A DNA stretch of 64,000 nt from Linanthus parryae. Lineage: Eukaryota > Streptophyta > Magnoliopsida > Ericales > Polemoniaceae. The first letter of the stretch is position 1. Each line of letters starts with the position of its first letter. Below the pieces are notes generated by a model, which had not been told where the DNA came from, made no database searches, and worked only from the letters and a program-made list of their open reading frames with translations. A program made the position numbers and the translations under genes. The stretch lies in NCBI GenBank assembly GCA_023055425.1, contig JALGPY010000015.1, forward strand, positions 1,488,001 to 1,552,000. Reading direction: 5' to 3'. Positions 12,665 to 23,988 of the stretch are shown in pieces.

Positions 12665-13658
12665 GACTTGAATCACTCAGCAACCCGAAACCGGAACCTG
12701 ATGCTTCTCTTCTCGAAACTGAACCGGATGCGTCTCCCTGAACCAGAAACGAGAACGCCTTCTCAAACAGATTTTTCGCAGCTGTATGCGAAACCCGAAT
12801 CGCCAAATCGTTGCTCCAACTACCATGCGTTCCTGCAACGAATGCGCCCGATGTAGTTGCACTTCCGGAAACAGAAACAAGTGCTCCACTCAGAACTAGA
12901 ACGAAGACACTCACTCAGAAGCAGGACCGAATTTATTGCAGATGCGCCCAATTGCGCCAGAAAGATGCACCATGACAGAATGTCCAGATGTCATCCAGAC
13001 CAGATGCACCGATGACGAGTGCCCAAATTGTCATGCCGAATGCGCCCCGTATGCCTCAGATGCGCCAGATGCTCGCCAAAAACAGATCGCGCCAGATGCG
13101 AGCTCAGTGCGTGTCATGGTACACGCTGCAAAACCTGATGCACGCCAGAACAAACTCGTGCATAATGCGCACCAGAACCCGATGCGTGTGACAGAAATCT
13201 CACGCGCCAGATGCTCCATGTCATTGCTCCAACTCCAACGAGTTCCTGCAACGCATGAGCCAGAACCAGATTCAATTCACACGCCAATGCTCCACGCCGG
13301 GAGCCAGATTGCGCCTGAACGTCAACCGCCATAACGCCAGATGCGCGTGAACTGCCAGATTCGCGCCAGTACTGAATGCGTGCTGGATTTTCCTGATCCC
13401 TTGCAACCCTAATCAGATGCGCGCCAGATTGCTCCGACAGGAGCCCGGATAGCTCCCTCCACGGGGCTTCAGATGGTGGTGTACCTGCTTCTCTCTCACG
13501 AACAGATCGATCTTGATCGCCAAACCAGAAATCGTTCTTGGCGGAATCTCGAAACCCTACTCCTGATAGCCTGCTCCACCTGAATCGCGAAACCCTAGCT
13601 TTGAGTTCCACCAAAACATGAAACCCTAGCTCTTAGCTCCACCCGGATCTTGGAACCC
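12665..13658. repeat. Degenerate GCCAGATGCG-rich internal region
   Basis: The internal part of the small LTR element is built from many imperfect copies of a motif like GCCAGATGCG or ATGCGCC, dense at 12,940-13,440. A longer duplication is visible as well (about 12,811-12,850 and 13,224-13,263, around ttgctccaact and gttcctgcaacg). The long open frames here on both strands follow from this repetitive composition; none resembles a known protein. Confidence 0.6.
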
Positions 13659-13714
13659 TGGCTCTGATACCAGGTTTTTAAAATTGGTGTTCCCCTGACC
13701 TGGCTCTGATACCA
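13659..13714 (-). other. Two copies of an initiator-tRNA-Met primer-binding site
   Basis: The string tggctctgatacca, the 3' end of plant initiator tRNA-Met, occurs at 13,659-13,672 and again at 13,701-13,714. Only the right copy has the expected 3-nt spacing from the LTR (TGTTGTAACAG at 13,718). Confidence 0.8.
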
Positions 13715-13717
13715 GTT

Positions 13718-13936
13718 TGTTGTAACAGAACTCCTGTTTCAGAGCTCCATTACCAGTTTGTTATAACTTGGGTATTCGAGCAAGAACGATGTAAAGCAAA
13801 ACAGGAACGAGACAGATATTTAACTTGATTCAATAACGAATTCGTAACGAACCCGTTAGCTAATCAACGACCAGAACCAGATATTTTATTGAGAAGAGAA
13901 CCCGATTACAATACACGACGTGGCCATAACGGCCAC
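13718..13936 (-). repeat. 5' LTR of the small copia-like element, truncated
   Basis: This matches 12,270-12,489 closely and ends at ...ataacggccac, where the next LTR starts with TGACACG. The remaining 160 bp or so are missing and were not found right of the Athila-type element. Confidence 0.7.
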
Positions 13937-15524
13937 TGACACGCTCCAACTGCAAGTGTACAGCTGTCGTGTGTAGTAATAAATTCCGGAAATCCAGGTT
14001 GTCGAACCCAAGAGACTTCGTCGTAAATTAGCTATTAAGTTTGTTCTTTGTGTGGGCAAAGCGCAGTTGTTTTGTTCTATTGATCCTACTAAAATTGAAA
14101 ACAAATGTCTCAATTAATCAATTGAATTTCTTCACGATTAATAAAGATGAACGATTATAAAATTTCTCAAAGTTTGGAAAAGTCAGGATATCTCTACGGG
14201 TCACTAGGTATTTCACACGATATTGGATTTATGTTTTGTTAACACGATTAACATTTATCTAGCTAAACGAGCACAATTACGTTGAAGATGTCTCAACCAA
14301 CTCCTATGATTAAACTATTAAAAACTGATTTCTCTAGCCTAATTGAGTTTAAACACGCATTACGAGAATTCGTCTACTCTTTGTTCTAGCTAACTAGCAA
14401 GATTTCTCAACCCCAGATACGGCTAGTGTGTATTTCAATTTTCCGGGCAACGAATATTGATTTCTCTAACATTCATAACCTAGCTCTATCCTAACAATAC
14501 GTCTATTGATAGCAAAGATGTATTAAACACATAAAATACACATAGCTAGATAAAAAGTTCATCAATTAAGCCACAAGCATGAAATCAAATCCGTCAATCA
14601 CAAATATCGTGATCAAACCCTAGCTCCCTACGAGATACCCTGAGAAAATTGTTTAGCTACTCAAAAACATGATTCACGTACAAAGTTTCGTGATAAAATA
14701 ACAAAAATAGAGAAGAAACGGAGTTTTAGAAGTCAAATGAATGATTCCAAGCTTCCTTGATCGTCTCCTAAGCTCCAAGCTCTCTTCAACGTGATAGAGT
14801 ACGTGATAATCCCCAAAAACATGCCCTAACCAAGTCTAATATGTTCTCCCAATGTTTAGAACAAGTTAGGAGTAATTACAAAGCAACCCCAAAAAGTTAC
14901 AAAACAATTATGCCTGACCTAGTTAAGTAGGTCCTGCGACCTACTGTGCTGCCCAGAACAGGTCGTGCGACCTGTATAGTAGGTCGTGTGACCTACTGAA
15001 ACTCGCTGTAATCTCCAACTAGGTCCTGCGACCTACTATTAGGTCGTGCGACCTAGTTGCTTCATCAAATTTTTCCATCTTCTTCCCACTTGTTCCTCTT
15101 GCTTCCGAATCACTTCCCGGGCATCGTTTCTTCATTCAATCCTCCATTTTGAGCTCTCCTCATGCCTCAACCTCGTATCATCTTCTCTTGAGCCTCTCTA
15201 GCACTTGATCCATCAACTCTCACTTTCCTTCCCAAATCTCGAGCTCGCATTACTTCCGAAGTTCGTTTCCTCTATCCACTTGATTCTCGCGTGCTCCGGC
15301 CCTGAAAATCACAACACGAACACCCCGCGAAGATCAGATGTGACAAAATAAGATAAATAGCGCGTAAAACAATTTAAGAAACGCCCGGACTTCACATTTT
15401 AGCATACGAACTCATTTTCTCAAATAAACACATGATTCACTCGAAAAGACGCAACATTCTCCATTATGAGCACACAAAGTGTAGCAAAATAAGCAATAAA
15501 ATAACTCCGAAAACGGAGTTATCA
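13937..15524 (-). repeat. 3' LTR of the Athila-type element
   Basis: This 1,588-bp LTR runs from TGACACGCTCC to GGAGTTATCA. It is recognisably related to LTRs A-C (TGACACG...CCAAC.GCAAGTGTAC start; aagttcgttt; gagttatca end) but clearly diverged. It contains five copies of a palindrome of the type AGGTCGTGCGACCT at 14,926-15,057. A polypurine tract follows on the right. Confidence 0.85.
14926..15057. repeat. Cluster of five AGGTCGTGCGACCT-type palindromes in the LTR
   Basis: Copies lie at 14,926-14,945, 14,958-14,975, 14,978-14,997, 15,018-15,037 and 15,038-15,057, with one or two substitutions around the core GGTCGTGCGACC. Each can pair with itself. Three more copies occur at 28,844-28,924 in the internal region of the same element. 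Confidence 0.85.
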
Positions 15525-15540
15525 ACTACCCCCACACTTT
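15525..15540 (-). other. Polypurine tract of the Athila-type element
   Basis: The minus strand reads AAAGTGTGGGGGTAGT directly before the 3' LTR, and the same GTGTGGGGGTA core stands before LTRs A and B of the left array. It defines the minus orientation. Confidence 0.75.
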
Positions 15541-16905
15541 GCTCGTCCCGAGCAAATCCCAACTTTCACATCATGTCCAATCCACAAAATCAACTAGCTT
15601 TCAACCCACCATAATTGCATACATAACCAAATATTAGCCGACTTGACGCAAACAAGACTCAATTCACAACTCGATTCATGCAACAATATGATGCAATGCA
15701 AATTAGACTCGATCCTAAACACATATATTTACACACACATACAAAACTTAACTTTTTTTTTCCGAGATCGGGCAATCTCAAGTCCTTAAATCAGTTCTCA
15801 TGGAGTGATGATCAATTTAGATACAAGGCGTGAATTGAAACTAAACTTGAGAACAAGAATTTCCCTTAGATCGTATAGAGAACCTAACCTTACTAAGTAC
15901 AAGAGTATACTACCACTTCGCGTGTGCCGATAAATAAGAGGCTACGCTAGGCTAAGCCACATCCAAGGTACGAGCTCCTAATCCGCTAACGGTTTTAGAA
16001 TGTTGAGGCTTAGGGACATAAGGATAATCACGATGAAACACGTCCTAAAGCGTCACATTCTCACATTATAACCCACATCTCACACACCCTCACCACGATG
16101 ATAGAAACCGCAACCCGAAACTCACCGTCTCCGGCCCTCGATTCCCTCAAAACCCCGGTACAATTACGATCCCGTGGCTACCGTCGTGAGTCGTGCACGA
16201 AATTCAAACCGTCGTTACCGAAATAGTTGCTTCCTCCACTCGATTTCCGTTAAGCTCAATCTCTTTCCTTTATTCCATCTCTCCTTTTTTTCTCTCTTTT
16301 ATTTTTTTTTTCTGTCTCTTTTTTTTCTCTCATTCTTTTTTCAAATAAAATTCCATAATCAACACAATCCTTTCAAATGTACGAGTGGTCTTCCAAGAGT
16401 AGTCAAACGAGTATGTTAGGGGAAGAAAACAAACAATCCAATGAATGAGTATCACATATAAAATTCATCCTCCCCTAACTCTATGAAGTACATGGTGCCA
16501 CTAAACAAAGCCGCAAACAAATCAAATCACATGTGTGGGGATGGAGTCGTCGCAAGCTCGATCTCGATGTCCGTGGTCAATAGTCGACACCCCCACACTC
16601 GAATGTAGTCACGTCCCCTCTCAAGTAATCAAAACAATGTAAGTCTCGTGCCTAATCCAACCAAACCTCCTACACCACGATGAATGAGATCCAGTATCTA
16701 GCACGATCCACCAATTAAATCACCCAACCCAATTTGTGCGTATTAGATGTCACGCACTCACGGCTCTCCACAACTGTGTCCATGATGTAACGACATGGAA
16801 CACCGCCACACCGAAGTGCGCAAGCCTACTCTCACTCACCCTCGCATTCCCCTCGATAATCATAAATGAAGTACATGCGATACGTAAGACTCACACAAAT
16901 GTATC
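15541..16905 (-). other. Non-coding 3' spacer of the Athila-type element, part 1
   Basis: This stretch lies between the 3' LTR and the copia insertion and is continued by 25,424-26,264. No convincing gene is seen. It holds T/C-rich low-complexity sequence around 16,255-16,350. Confidence 0.6.
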
Positions 16906-16910
16906 ATGAA
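16906..16910. repeat. Target-site duplication, left (ATGAA)
   Basis: The bases atgaa precede the copia 5' LTR and recur at 25,419-25,423 after the 3' LTR. A 5-bp direct repeat is the expected integrase footprint. Confidence 0.85.
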
Positions 16911-18340
16911 TGTTGGAATAGATGCCCTAGAGGCAATCTAGTTTAGTATGAATTATTTGTGGCTAGAAATTCATTTATTATTTATTGGATATTTAATATA
17001 ATGAAGTCCTTAGATTTACAATTGTGTTGTTTATCTTAAATATCCTTAGTCAAATATAATGATTAATGGTACAATCATCTATAGACTAGTATGTGGTTGG
17101 ATTGATATGGAGATATCACGATCCAACACATAGGTGTGCATTAGGGAATATTGCACTGGATTGACCCATCTCCGAGAAGGCTACATACACGTTATGTTGA
17201 GTCACAAGCGCTTCTCGCGGTGCAATGGTATTGTCATCCTTAGACTTGAAGTCACCAGATATTCTAGTTGTGGATTATTGTGATCTTGGTAGCGTTAAAC
17301 GCTACACCGTAACTGGGTAGTTATAAAGGCGTGTACTGGATACAATAAGAAGCAAGCTTAGAGATCGTAGTGGACGTTGATAGGATTTTTCCCTCCCACA
17401 TAACGGGAGCAAATATCCTAGGCCACTCGAGGGGTAGTGCTTATAGAATGTCTGGCCAGACTCAAATAAATCAATATGGGATATTGATGTTATTTGCACG
17501 AATAAGGCTATTCCCATAGATCGAGAAACTATGGATTGGATATACGAGTGTGACTTGTATGTCTCGTGTCCAATCCGGATATAGAGACAAAGGGATGAGA
17601 CAATTACTTGTACAAAGGTTGTCAAGATGACTATTCTATTAGTTGGCTAGAATGGATGTTTTGCTAGAGACCGCTCCATATTAGCAAGTAGTTGCTACCA
17701 ACTACATAGAACCTATGGGGTCACACGCTATATAGAGTTGAACTAGATTTGGGAATTAATTAATTGGATTAATTAATTAGAAGGATCACTTTGCAAACCC
17801 TTGCAAACTTAGTAGGGACTAATTTGCAAGGAAGGGACTAAATTGAATTCTAGTAGGACTAGAATAAGTCCTTTAGGTAGTTAACAAGGAGTTGTTGGAC
17901 TATATAAAGGACCTTCCTTCCTTCCTTCCCACATAACTTATGCTCATTAGTGAACATAACAAAGAGTGGGAGAGAACAAAAGGAGAGAGAGCAAGCAACA
18001 AGGAGGCCCGACCGCCCCCTTGCCGCCGCCCCGTCCCCGTCGGCCAAAGGAGGCCGAGACCCTCTTTTTGGGTCTCGTTTTGCGTGATTTCTTCTTCCCC
18101 TTCCTCTTCCAGGCTAGCACCAAGGACTTGGGAGACCTAGGATCAACTCTAGGCGTGGATCAACTATATAGAACATGACACAATTCGCGTTTGAAGTCAT
18201 CAAGGAGAACCCAAAGGTGTGTTTATGATTTCTAACCCTTACCATCGTTATGTCTCTTGACTTGTGATCCTTGGAGGGTTTTGCATGGTTTTATGTTTGT
18301 TTATGCTTCCGTTGTGCAATCCATGAATCAAAACCCTACA
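16911..18340 (+). repeat. Copia 5' LTR
   Basis: The LTR runs from TGTTGGAATAG to AACCCTACA. It contains a GC-rich segment near 18,000-18,070. It is followed after one base by the primer-binding site. Confidence 0.92.
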
Positions 18341-18341
18341 G

Positions 18342-18356
18342 TGGTATCAGAGCCAC
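18342..18356 (+). other. Copia primer-binding site, initiator tRNA-Met
   Basis: The sequence tggtatcagagccac is complementary to the 3' end of plant initiator tRNA-Met and lies 1 nt inside the 5' LTR. Confidence 0.9.
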
Positions 18357-20038
18357 AGGTCGTAGAGCATAAACGTGGTTTATGTGTTACGTTTTAGTTG
18401 TTTTACACCTTAATTTGATTGTTTATCGCGTAAAACAAGACAAATCAAGCATGGGATGAAATTTGTCAATAATTAATCATAACAAGATTCAATTTTTACA
18501 TTGGATGCATGAATTGGTGAGTTTGAGAAATTTTAGGATCTTAGATCTAGGGTTTGGGCATCCTTGGTGAAGAAGGAGTTCTCCCAAAACAAGGAAACAA
18601 CCACACTTTGGCACCAAGCAAGGGAGTTGTTTTGGAAACAACTCCCTCAAGGAGGTTCGCCCCCCCCCCTAGGGACCGCCCCCCTTGCTTGCCGCCCAAG
18701 CTTGGCCGCCCTAGGGGCCGGGCGGCCCTAACCCGCGGGCCTAGGCTTGTGGGTTTTGGGCCAGGCCGGCCCTAGGCCTTGTGGTTCACTTTAATGGGCC
18801 CGGGCAATTCGATTGTTGGGCCCATTGACCGTTTTAACCCTTGAAATCCTAAAATCAATTAAAATTGACCAAGCGCGTTAAAATTGGATTTTAACTGTTT
18901 ATATGCAAATCGCATGGTGATTGGATATGGCCTTAGGATGTGGTTTGATGTGGATGTTTAATTTTGTGGTTTGGTTTTTCGGCCTGCGAGCTGATCAATT
19001 AATTGTAATAATTAATTAGGGTTTTATGGCCTGCGTGCAATTTTTTTTCTCAACTTGTGAGATTTATTTTATTTAGTATAGAAGTTAGCTAGTGCTAGAT
19101 AAAGTAGATTGTTAGCCAAGATTGAAGAAAAGGAGCCCAAAGCCAAAGAAGCCACAAAAGATGGAGCATGGAGCATGAAGCATTCCACAAGACTATGAAG
19201 GATGGACCAAAAGATCAAGACGCATGGAGATGTGTTTGTTTAGGGTTCATAGATAATTCCATTGGCTTGGAATTATCTTATTCTAGAAAAGGCCATATCC
19301 ACATCACGTTTAATTTCTGTTTTGTGGTTGTTTATTTTATTGTCTTATTATTGTGTGGTTGGTGTATGGATGATGCATGCAATTAGGATAATAAGATAAT
19401 TAGACAACCCGGATCTATTATTTGGAGTTGTGCCCAAACTCAAATAGATAGATTAGTTGATATTGATCAACAAAACAATTAAAAATTGAATTTAAAAATC
19501 TCTCAAAATTCAAATATTGTGTTCTTTCCTTCTCGTTATTTAAACACTCATTATCATCATTATTTACCAAGTTCGTGCGTGCCAAAGCATGGCGACTTGG
19601 TTCATCATGATGGAATGCGATGGCACGTAACAATGTGCAATTGTTTAGATAAGAGGTTGAACACAACTAGGCTATTAATTTGATTAATAAACCTAGAGGC
19701 AATCAATTGGGATTATCCATATGGATGGATAAATAAGGAGTTAAATAAGGAGTTATTTGCCCAATTGAACCAAGAGTCGCATAAGGGATGCAATTGGAAT
19801 TGTTCCTACCTAAAGTAGTCAAATTATGGGTGACTTGCCAAAGCAAGCTCATAAGGAGATGAAAGATGGATCTTGGCCCACTAGAAAATATAAGGATATT
19901 TTCCGCATTAATATCTTGAGGGTTATTAATCCGTAGAAAAATAGTGGGAGCTATATTTGATAAACTAGCCATTATTGAATATAGTCAAAAATTCACAAAT
20001 ACTAAAACTTGCGTATTTTCCTTTTTGTAGAATACCAA
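18357..20038 (+). other. Copia 5' leader, non-coding
   Basis: This 1.7-kb stretch between the primer-binding site and gag has a C/G-rich block at about 18,655-18,790 and otherwise A/T-rich sequence. No domain-bearing ORF is seen, only short chance frames. Confidence 0.7.
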
Positions 20039-20903
20039 ATGGCAAACAACTCATCGAGTTCACAACATTCCCTACGATCTGTCCTTGAGAAGGACAAGCT
20101 GTCTGGAACCAACTTTCTTGATTGGTACAGAAACTTGAGAATTGTTCTCAAGCAAGAGAAGAAACTGTACGCAATAGAGGAGCATGTTCCAGAAGGTCCA
20201 GAGAACCAAACACCTGCTGCCTTAAAGGCGTATCAAAAGCGTGTTGATGACGCTAATGATGCGGCCTGCCTAATGCTTTGCACCATGACTTCTGAGCTTC
20301 AGAAGCAACACGAAAACATGAATGCTGTCGATATGATCGAACATCTAAAGCAGCTCTTCCAAGAGCAGGCGAGGGTAGAGAGGTATGAGGTCTCAAAGGC
20401 ACTGTTCAAATGTCATCTGGCAGAAGGGAACCCGGTGGGACCCCATGTACTCCGAATGATCGGGTACTTAGAGAATCTCGCCCGACTGGGGTTCCCGGTC
20501 GGCCAAGAGTTGGCAACCGATCTCGTGTTGCAATCATTGCCCGAGAGTTATGGACAGTTCATTATGAACTATAACATGAACAAGATCGTGAAACCACTGC
20601 CAGATTTACTCAACATGTTGAGGACGGCTGAACAGAGCATCAACAAGGGTAAGGGCAAGGCCATAATGATGGTACAGAAAGGAAAGGGCAAAAGGTTTGG
20701 GCAAAGGAAAGTCAGTTGCCAAGGCCAAGGAACCTGCCCTTAAGCCTGTTGGTGGCATTGCCAAGGCCGTGACTAAATGTGAATGTCACTACTGCAGTCA
20801 GCCTGGACACTGGAGGAGGAACTGCCCAAAACATCTGGAGGACAAGAGGCTTGGAATAGTGATTCCACCACCACCAGGTATTTTTGTTGTGGATGTCAAT
20901 TAA
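20039..20903 (+). pseudogene. Copia gag (nucleocapsid-bearing), frameshifted
   Basis: The frame starts at MANNSSSSQHSLRSVLEKDK and continues with LSGTNFLDWYRNLRIVLKQE, the conserved N-terminal Gag region of a group of plant copia elements. It runs to about residue 220, where the frame changes near 20,695. The downstream frame carries the CCHC zinc knuckle CHYCSQPGHWRRNC (about 20,793-20,834), which packages RNA. That frame ends at a stop at 20,901-20,903. The protease follows in another frame, so a second shift lies near 20,895. Confidence 0.85.
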
Positions 20904-23900
20904 CTTTCTCTACATCATGGGTATTAGATACTAGATGTGGATCTCATATTTGTCGAAATATGCAGGATCTAAAGAGAAGTAGGAGATTGGCTAAAGGGGA
21001 GGTAGATCTGCGCGTTGGGAATGGAGCAAAGGTTGCTGCGTTGGCCATAGGCGTTTGCGAGCTATCTCTGCCTTCAGGATTAGTTTTAGAATTAAATAAT
21101 TGCTATTTTGTGCCTGCTATGAGCAGAAACATTATTTCTATTTCTTGTTTGGACAAGGATGGTTTTATTATTTCAATAAAGAACAATTGTTGTTCCTTTT
21201 ATTTAAATAATATTCACTATTTTAGTGCGCAATTATTTAATGGACTTTATGTCCTTGATCTAAGCAATCCTGTCTACAACATTAATACCAAGCGGATTAA
21301 AATAAATGATTTAAATCCTGCTTATTTATGGCACTGTCGTTTAGGCCACATAAATGAGAAACGTGTATCTAGACTCCATAAGGATGGATTACTAGACTCA
21401 TTTGATTTTGAATCATATGAGACATGTGAGGCTTGTTTATTGGGAAAAATGAAAAAGTCCCCTTTCAATAAGAAAGGAGAGAGGACTAGTGAGCAATTGG
21501 CGCTCATACATACCGATGTGTGTGGGCCATTTGCCACGCCTGCCAGGGGTGGTTATGTCTACTTCATTACTTTTACTGATGATTACGGTAGATATGGATT
21601 TGTGTACCTTATGAGGGCAAAATCCGAATCCTTTGAAGTGTTCAAAGAATTCAAGAATGAAGTAGAGAAGCAACTTGGCAAAAGTATCAAGGCCCTACGA
21701 TCGGATCGTGGAGGAGAATACTTGAGCCAAGAGTTTGACGACTATCTTAGAGAGTGTGGGATCGTGTCCCAACTCACTCCACCCGGAACGCCACAATGGA
21801 ATGGCGTGTCCGAGAGGAGGAATCGAACCATATTGGATATGGTTCGATCTATGATGTGTCAAACCGATCTTCCATTATCATTTTGGGGCTACGCTCTATA
21901 AAGTGCAGCTTTCACCATTAACCGTGTTCCATCTAAATCAGTCATGAAGACACCACATGAGATGTGGAGTGGGAGACGTCCCACACTGTCGTTCATGAGG
22001 ATTTGGGGCTACGATTTCTATGTAAAACGTTTACAGTCAGACAAGTTAGGGCCGAAATCGGATAAGTGTAAATTTGTGGGGTACCCTAAGGAAACTAAGG
22101 GATACTACTTCTACAATCAAACCGAGAACAAAGTGTTTGTTGCTCGGACCGGCGTGTTTCTAGAAAGAGAGTTTGTCTCTAAAGAAGCAAGTGGGAGGAA
22201 TGTAGAACTTGAAGAGGTTCAAGAACCACAAATCACTGAACAGATTATGGAACATGAACACGAACCACAAACAGTTGTGGAGCAACCTGTTCAGGTAACA
22301 CAAGAGCTTCGTAGATCTAGTAGAGTGCGCCAGGAACCCGAGAGGTATGGACTTCTCTTAACCGATTCCGGTGACACGATGCTCATAGATGATGAGCCTA
22401 CTACCTATGAGGAGGCCATGAGTGGCCCAGACTCTCAGAAGTGGCTGGAAGCCATGAGATCCGAGATGGAATCCATGTATACCAACAAAGTATGGACTTT
22501 GGTGGAACCACCCGATGGGGTGCGGCCCATAGGGTGCAAGTGGGTCTTCAAGAAGAAGATCGACATGGATGGTAATGTGATTACCTATAAGGGCCGATTG
22601 GTGGCTAAAGGATTCAGACAGATTCATGGTATTGACTATGATGAAACCTTTTCACCAGTCGCTATGACCAAATCCATCCGAATCCTACTTGCGATTGCAG
22701 CATACCACGACTATGAGATTTGGCAGATGGATGTCAAAACAGCATTCCTTTATGGGAATCTCCTCGAGGACGTGTATATGATACAGCAGGAGGGTTTTGA
22801 AGATCCAAAGCAAGCCAACAAAGTCATTAAACTGCAACGATCCATTTATGGATTGAAGCAAGCTTCTAGGAGTTGGAATCGACGTTTTGATGAAGTGGTT
22901 AAAGAGTTTGGCTTCATCAGAAACGAAGATGAGTCTTGTGTCTACAAGAAGGTTAGTGGGAGCTCTGTAGCTTTTCTGGTCTTGTAGGTGGATGACATAC
23001 TACTCATTGGAAACGACATTCCCATGCTGCAATCTGTTAAAGATTGGCTAGGAAAGTGTTTCTCAATGAAGGAATTAGGGGAAGCAGCCTATATACTCGG
23101 TATAAAGATCTATAGAGATAGATCTAAAAGGTTGCTAGGCCTAAGTCAAAGTACATATATTGACAAGGTGTTGAAACAGTTCAACATGAAAGATTCCAAG
23201 AAGGGATTCGTGCCCATGTCACATGGAATCACTCTTTCGAAGAGTGGTTGTCCTTCCAATGAGATTGAGAAGGAACGCATGAGTAGGATCCCCTATGCCT
23301 CGGCCATAGGATCTATCATGTACGCCATGTTATGTACTAGACCAGATGTGTCATATTCCTTGAGTATGACAAGCAGATACCAATCCAATCCGGGTGAGAG
23401 TCACTGGATTGCAGTCAAGAACATCCTAAAGTACTTGAGAAGAACTAAGGATGCTTTCTTGATATTTGGCGGTGAGGAAGATTTGCGTGTAAGGGGTTAC
23501 ACTGATGCAAGCTTCCAAACCGACAGAGATGACTTTAGATCAAAATCGGGATATGTGTTTTGCCTGAATGGAGCAGCGGTGAGCTGGAAGAGTTCCAAGC
23601 AAGAGACGGTAGCTGATTCTACAACAGAGGCTGAGTACATTGCTGCAAATGGCGCAGCAAAGGAGGCTGTTTGGATCAGAAAGTTTGTTTCTGAACTTGG
23701 TGTGGTCCCTAGCATTGTGGATCCAGTTGAGTTGTTCTGTGACAACACTGGGGCGATCGCGCAATCAAAGGAACCCAGATCGCACCAGAAGTCCAAGCAC
23801 GTGCTCAGGAAGTTTCATCTGATTCGAGATATTATCGATAGAGGAGACGTTCGGATATGCAAGATTCCTATAGATGATAATCTGTCAGACCCGCTTACGA

Positions 23901-23974
23901 AGCCTCTCACGCAGTGGAAGCATGAAGGGCACACTAGGAGTATGGGCATACGAGATGCGCCAGATTGGCTCTAG
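20904..23974 (+). pseudogene. Copia pol: protease, integrase, RT, RNase H, with two stops
   Basis: Domain order is copia-type. Protease: WVLDTRCGSHIC near 20,920, with Arg where the catalytic DTG needs Gly. Integrase: HH-CC zinc finger (HCRLGHIN...CEACLLGK), then the D,D-35-E core (HTDVCGPF, RSDRGGEY, NGVSERRNR). A TAA at 21,899-21,901 follows. Reverse transcriptase: KWVFKKKID, GRLVAKGF, DVKTAFLYGN, SIYGLKQASR, then a TAG at 22,985-22,987 exactly where the Tyr of the YVDD catalytic box belongs, followed by VDDILLIGND. RNase H: GYTDASFQTD, ADSTTEAEYIA, ELFCDNTGAI. The end at 23,974 lies 14 bp before the 3' LTR. Confidence 0.9.
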
Positions 23975-23977
23975 TGC

Positions 23978-23988
23978 AAGTGGGAGAC
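23978..23988 (+). other. Copia polypurine tract
   Basis: The sequence caagtgggaga(c) directly precedes the TG of the 3' LTR. It is the usual plus-strand primer of plant copia elements. Confidence 0.8.

Larger units (their letters stand above)
12270..13936 (-). mobile_element. Small non-coding copia-like LTR element, truncated on the right
   Basis: A 5' LTR fragment at 13,718-13,936 and a 3' LTR at 12,270-12,652 share about 215 bp. Read on the minus strand, a primer-binding site for initiator tRNA-Met lies next to the right LTR (13,701-13,714) and a polypurine tract (AAGGTGGAGATT) precedes the left LTR at 12,653-12,664. The internal region is only about 1.07 kb and encodes no retrotransposon domain, so it resembles a TRIM/SMART-type element. 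The right LTR stops abruptly where the Athila-type LTR begins at 13,937. Confidence 0.75.

Noticed and set aside
12642..13614. Several overlapping open frames of 60-166 codons on both strands
   Set aside because: They lie inside the motif-repeat region of a non-coding LTR element. GC-rich tandem motifs leave frames open in many phases, and none shows a protein family signature.
14926..15057. Evenly sized repeats suggesting a CRISPR-like array
   Set aside because: The repeats are self-palindromes with irregular or no spacers, inside a plant LTR, with no associated cas genes.
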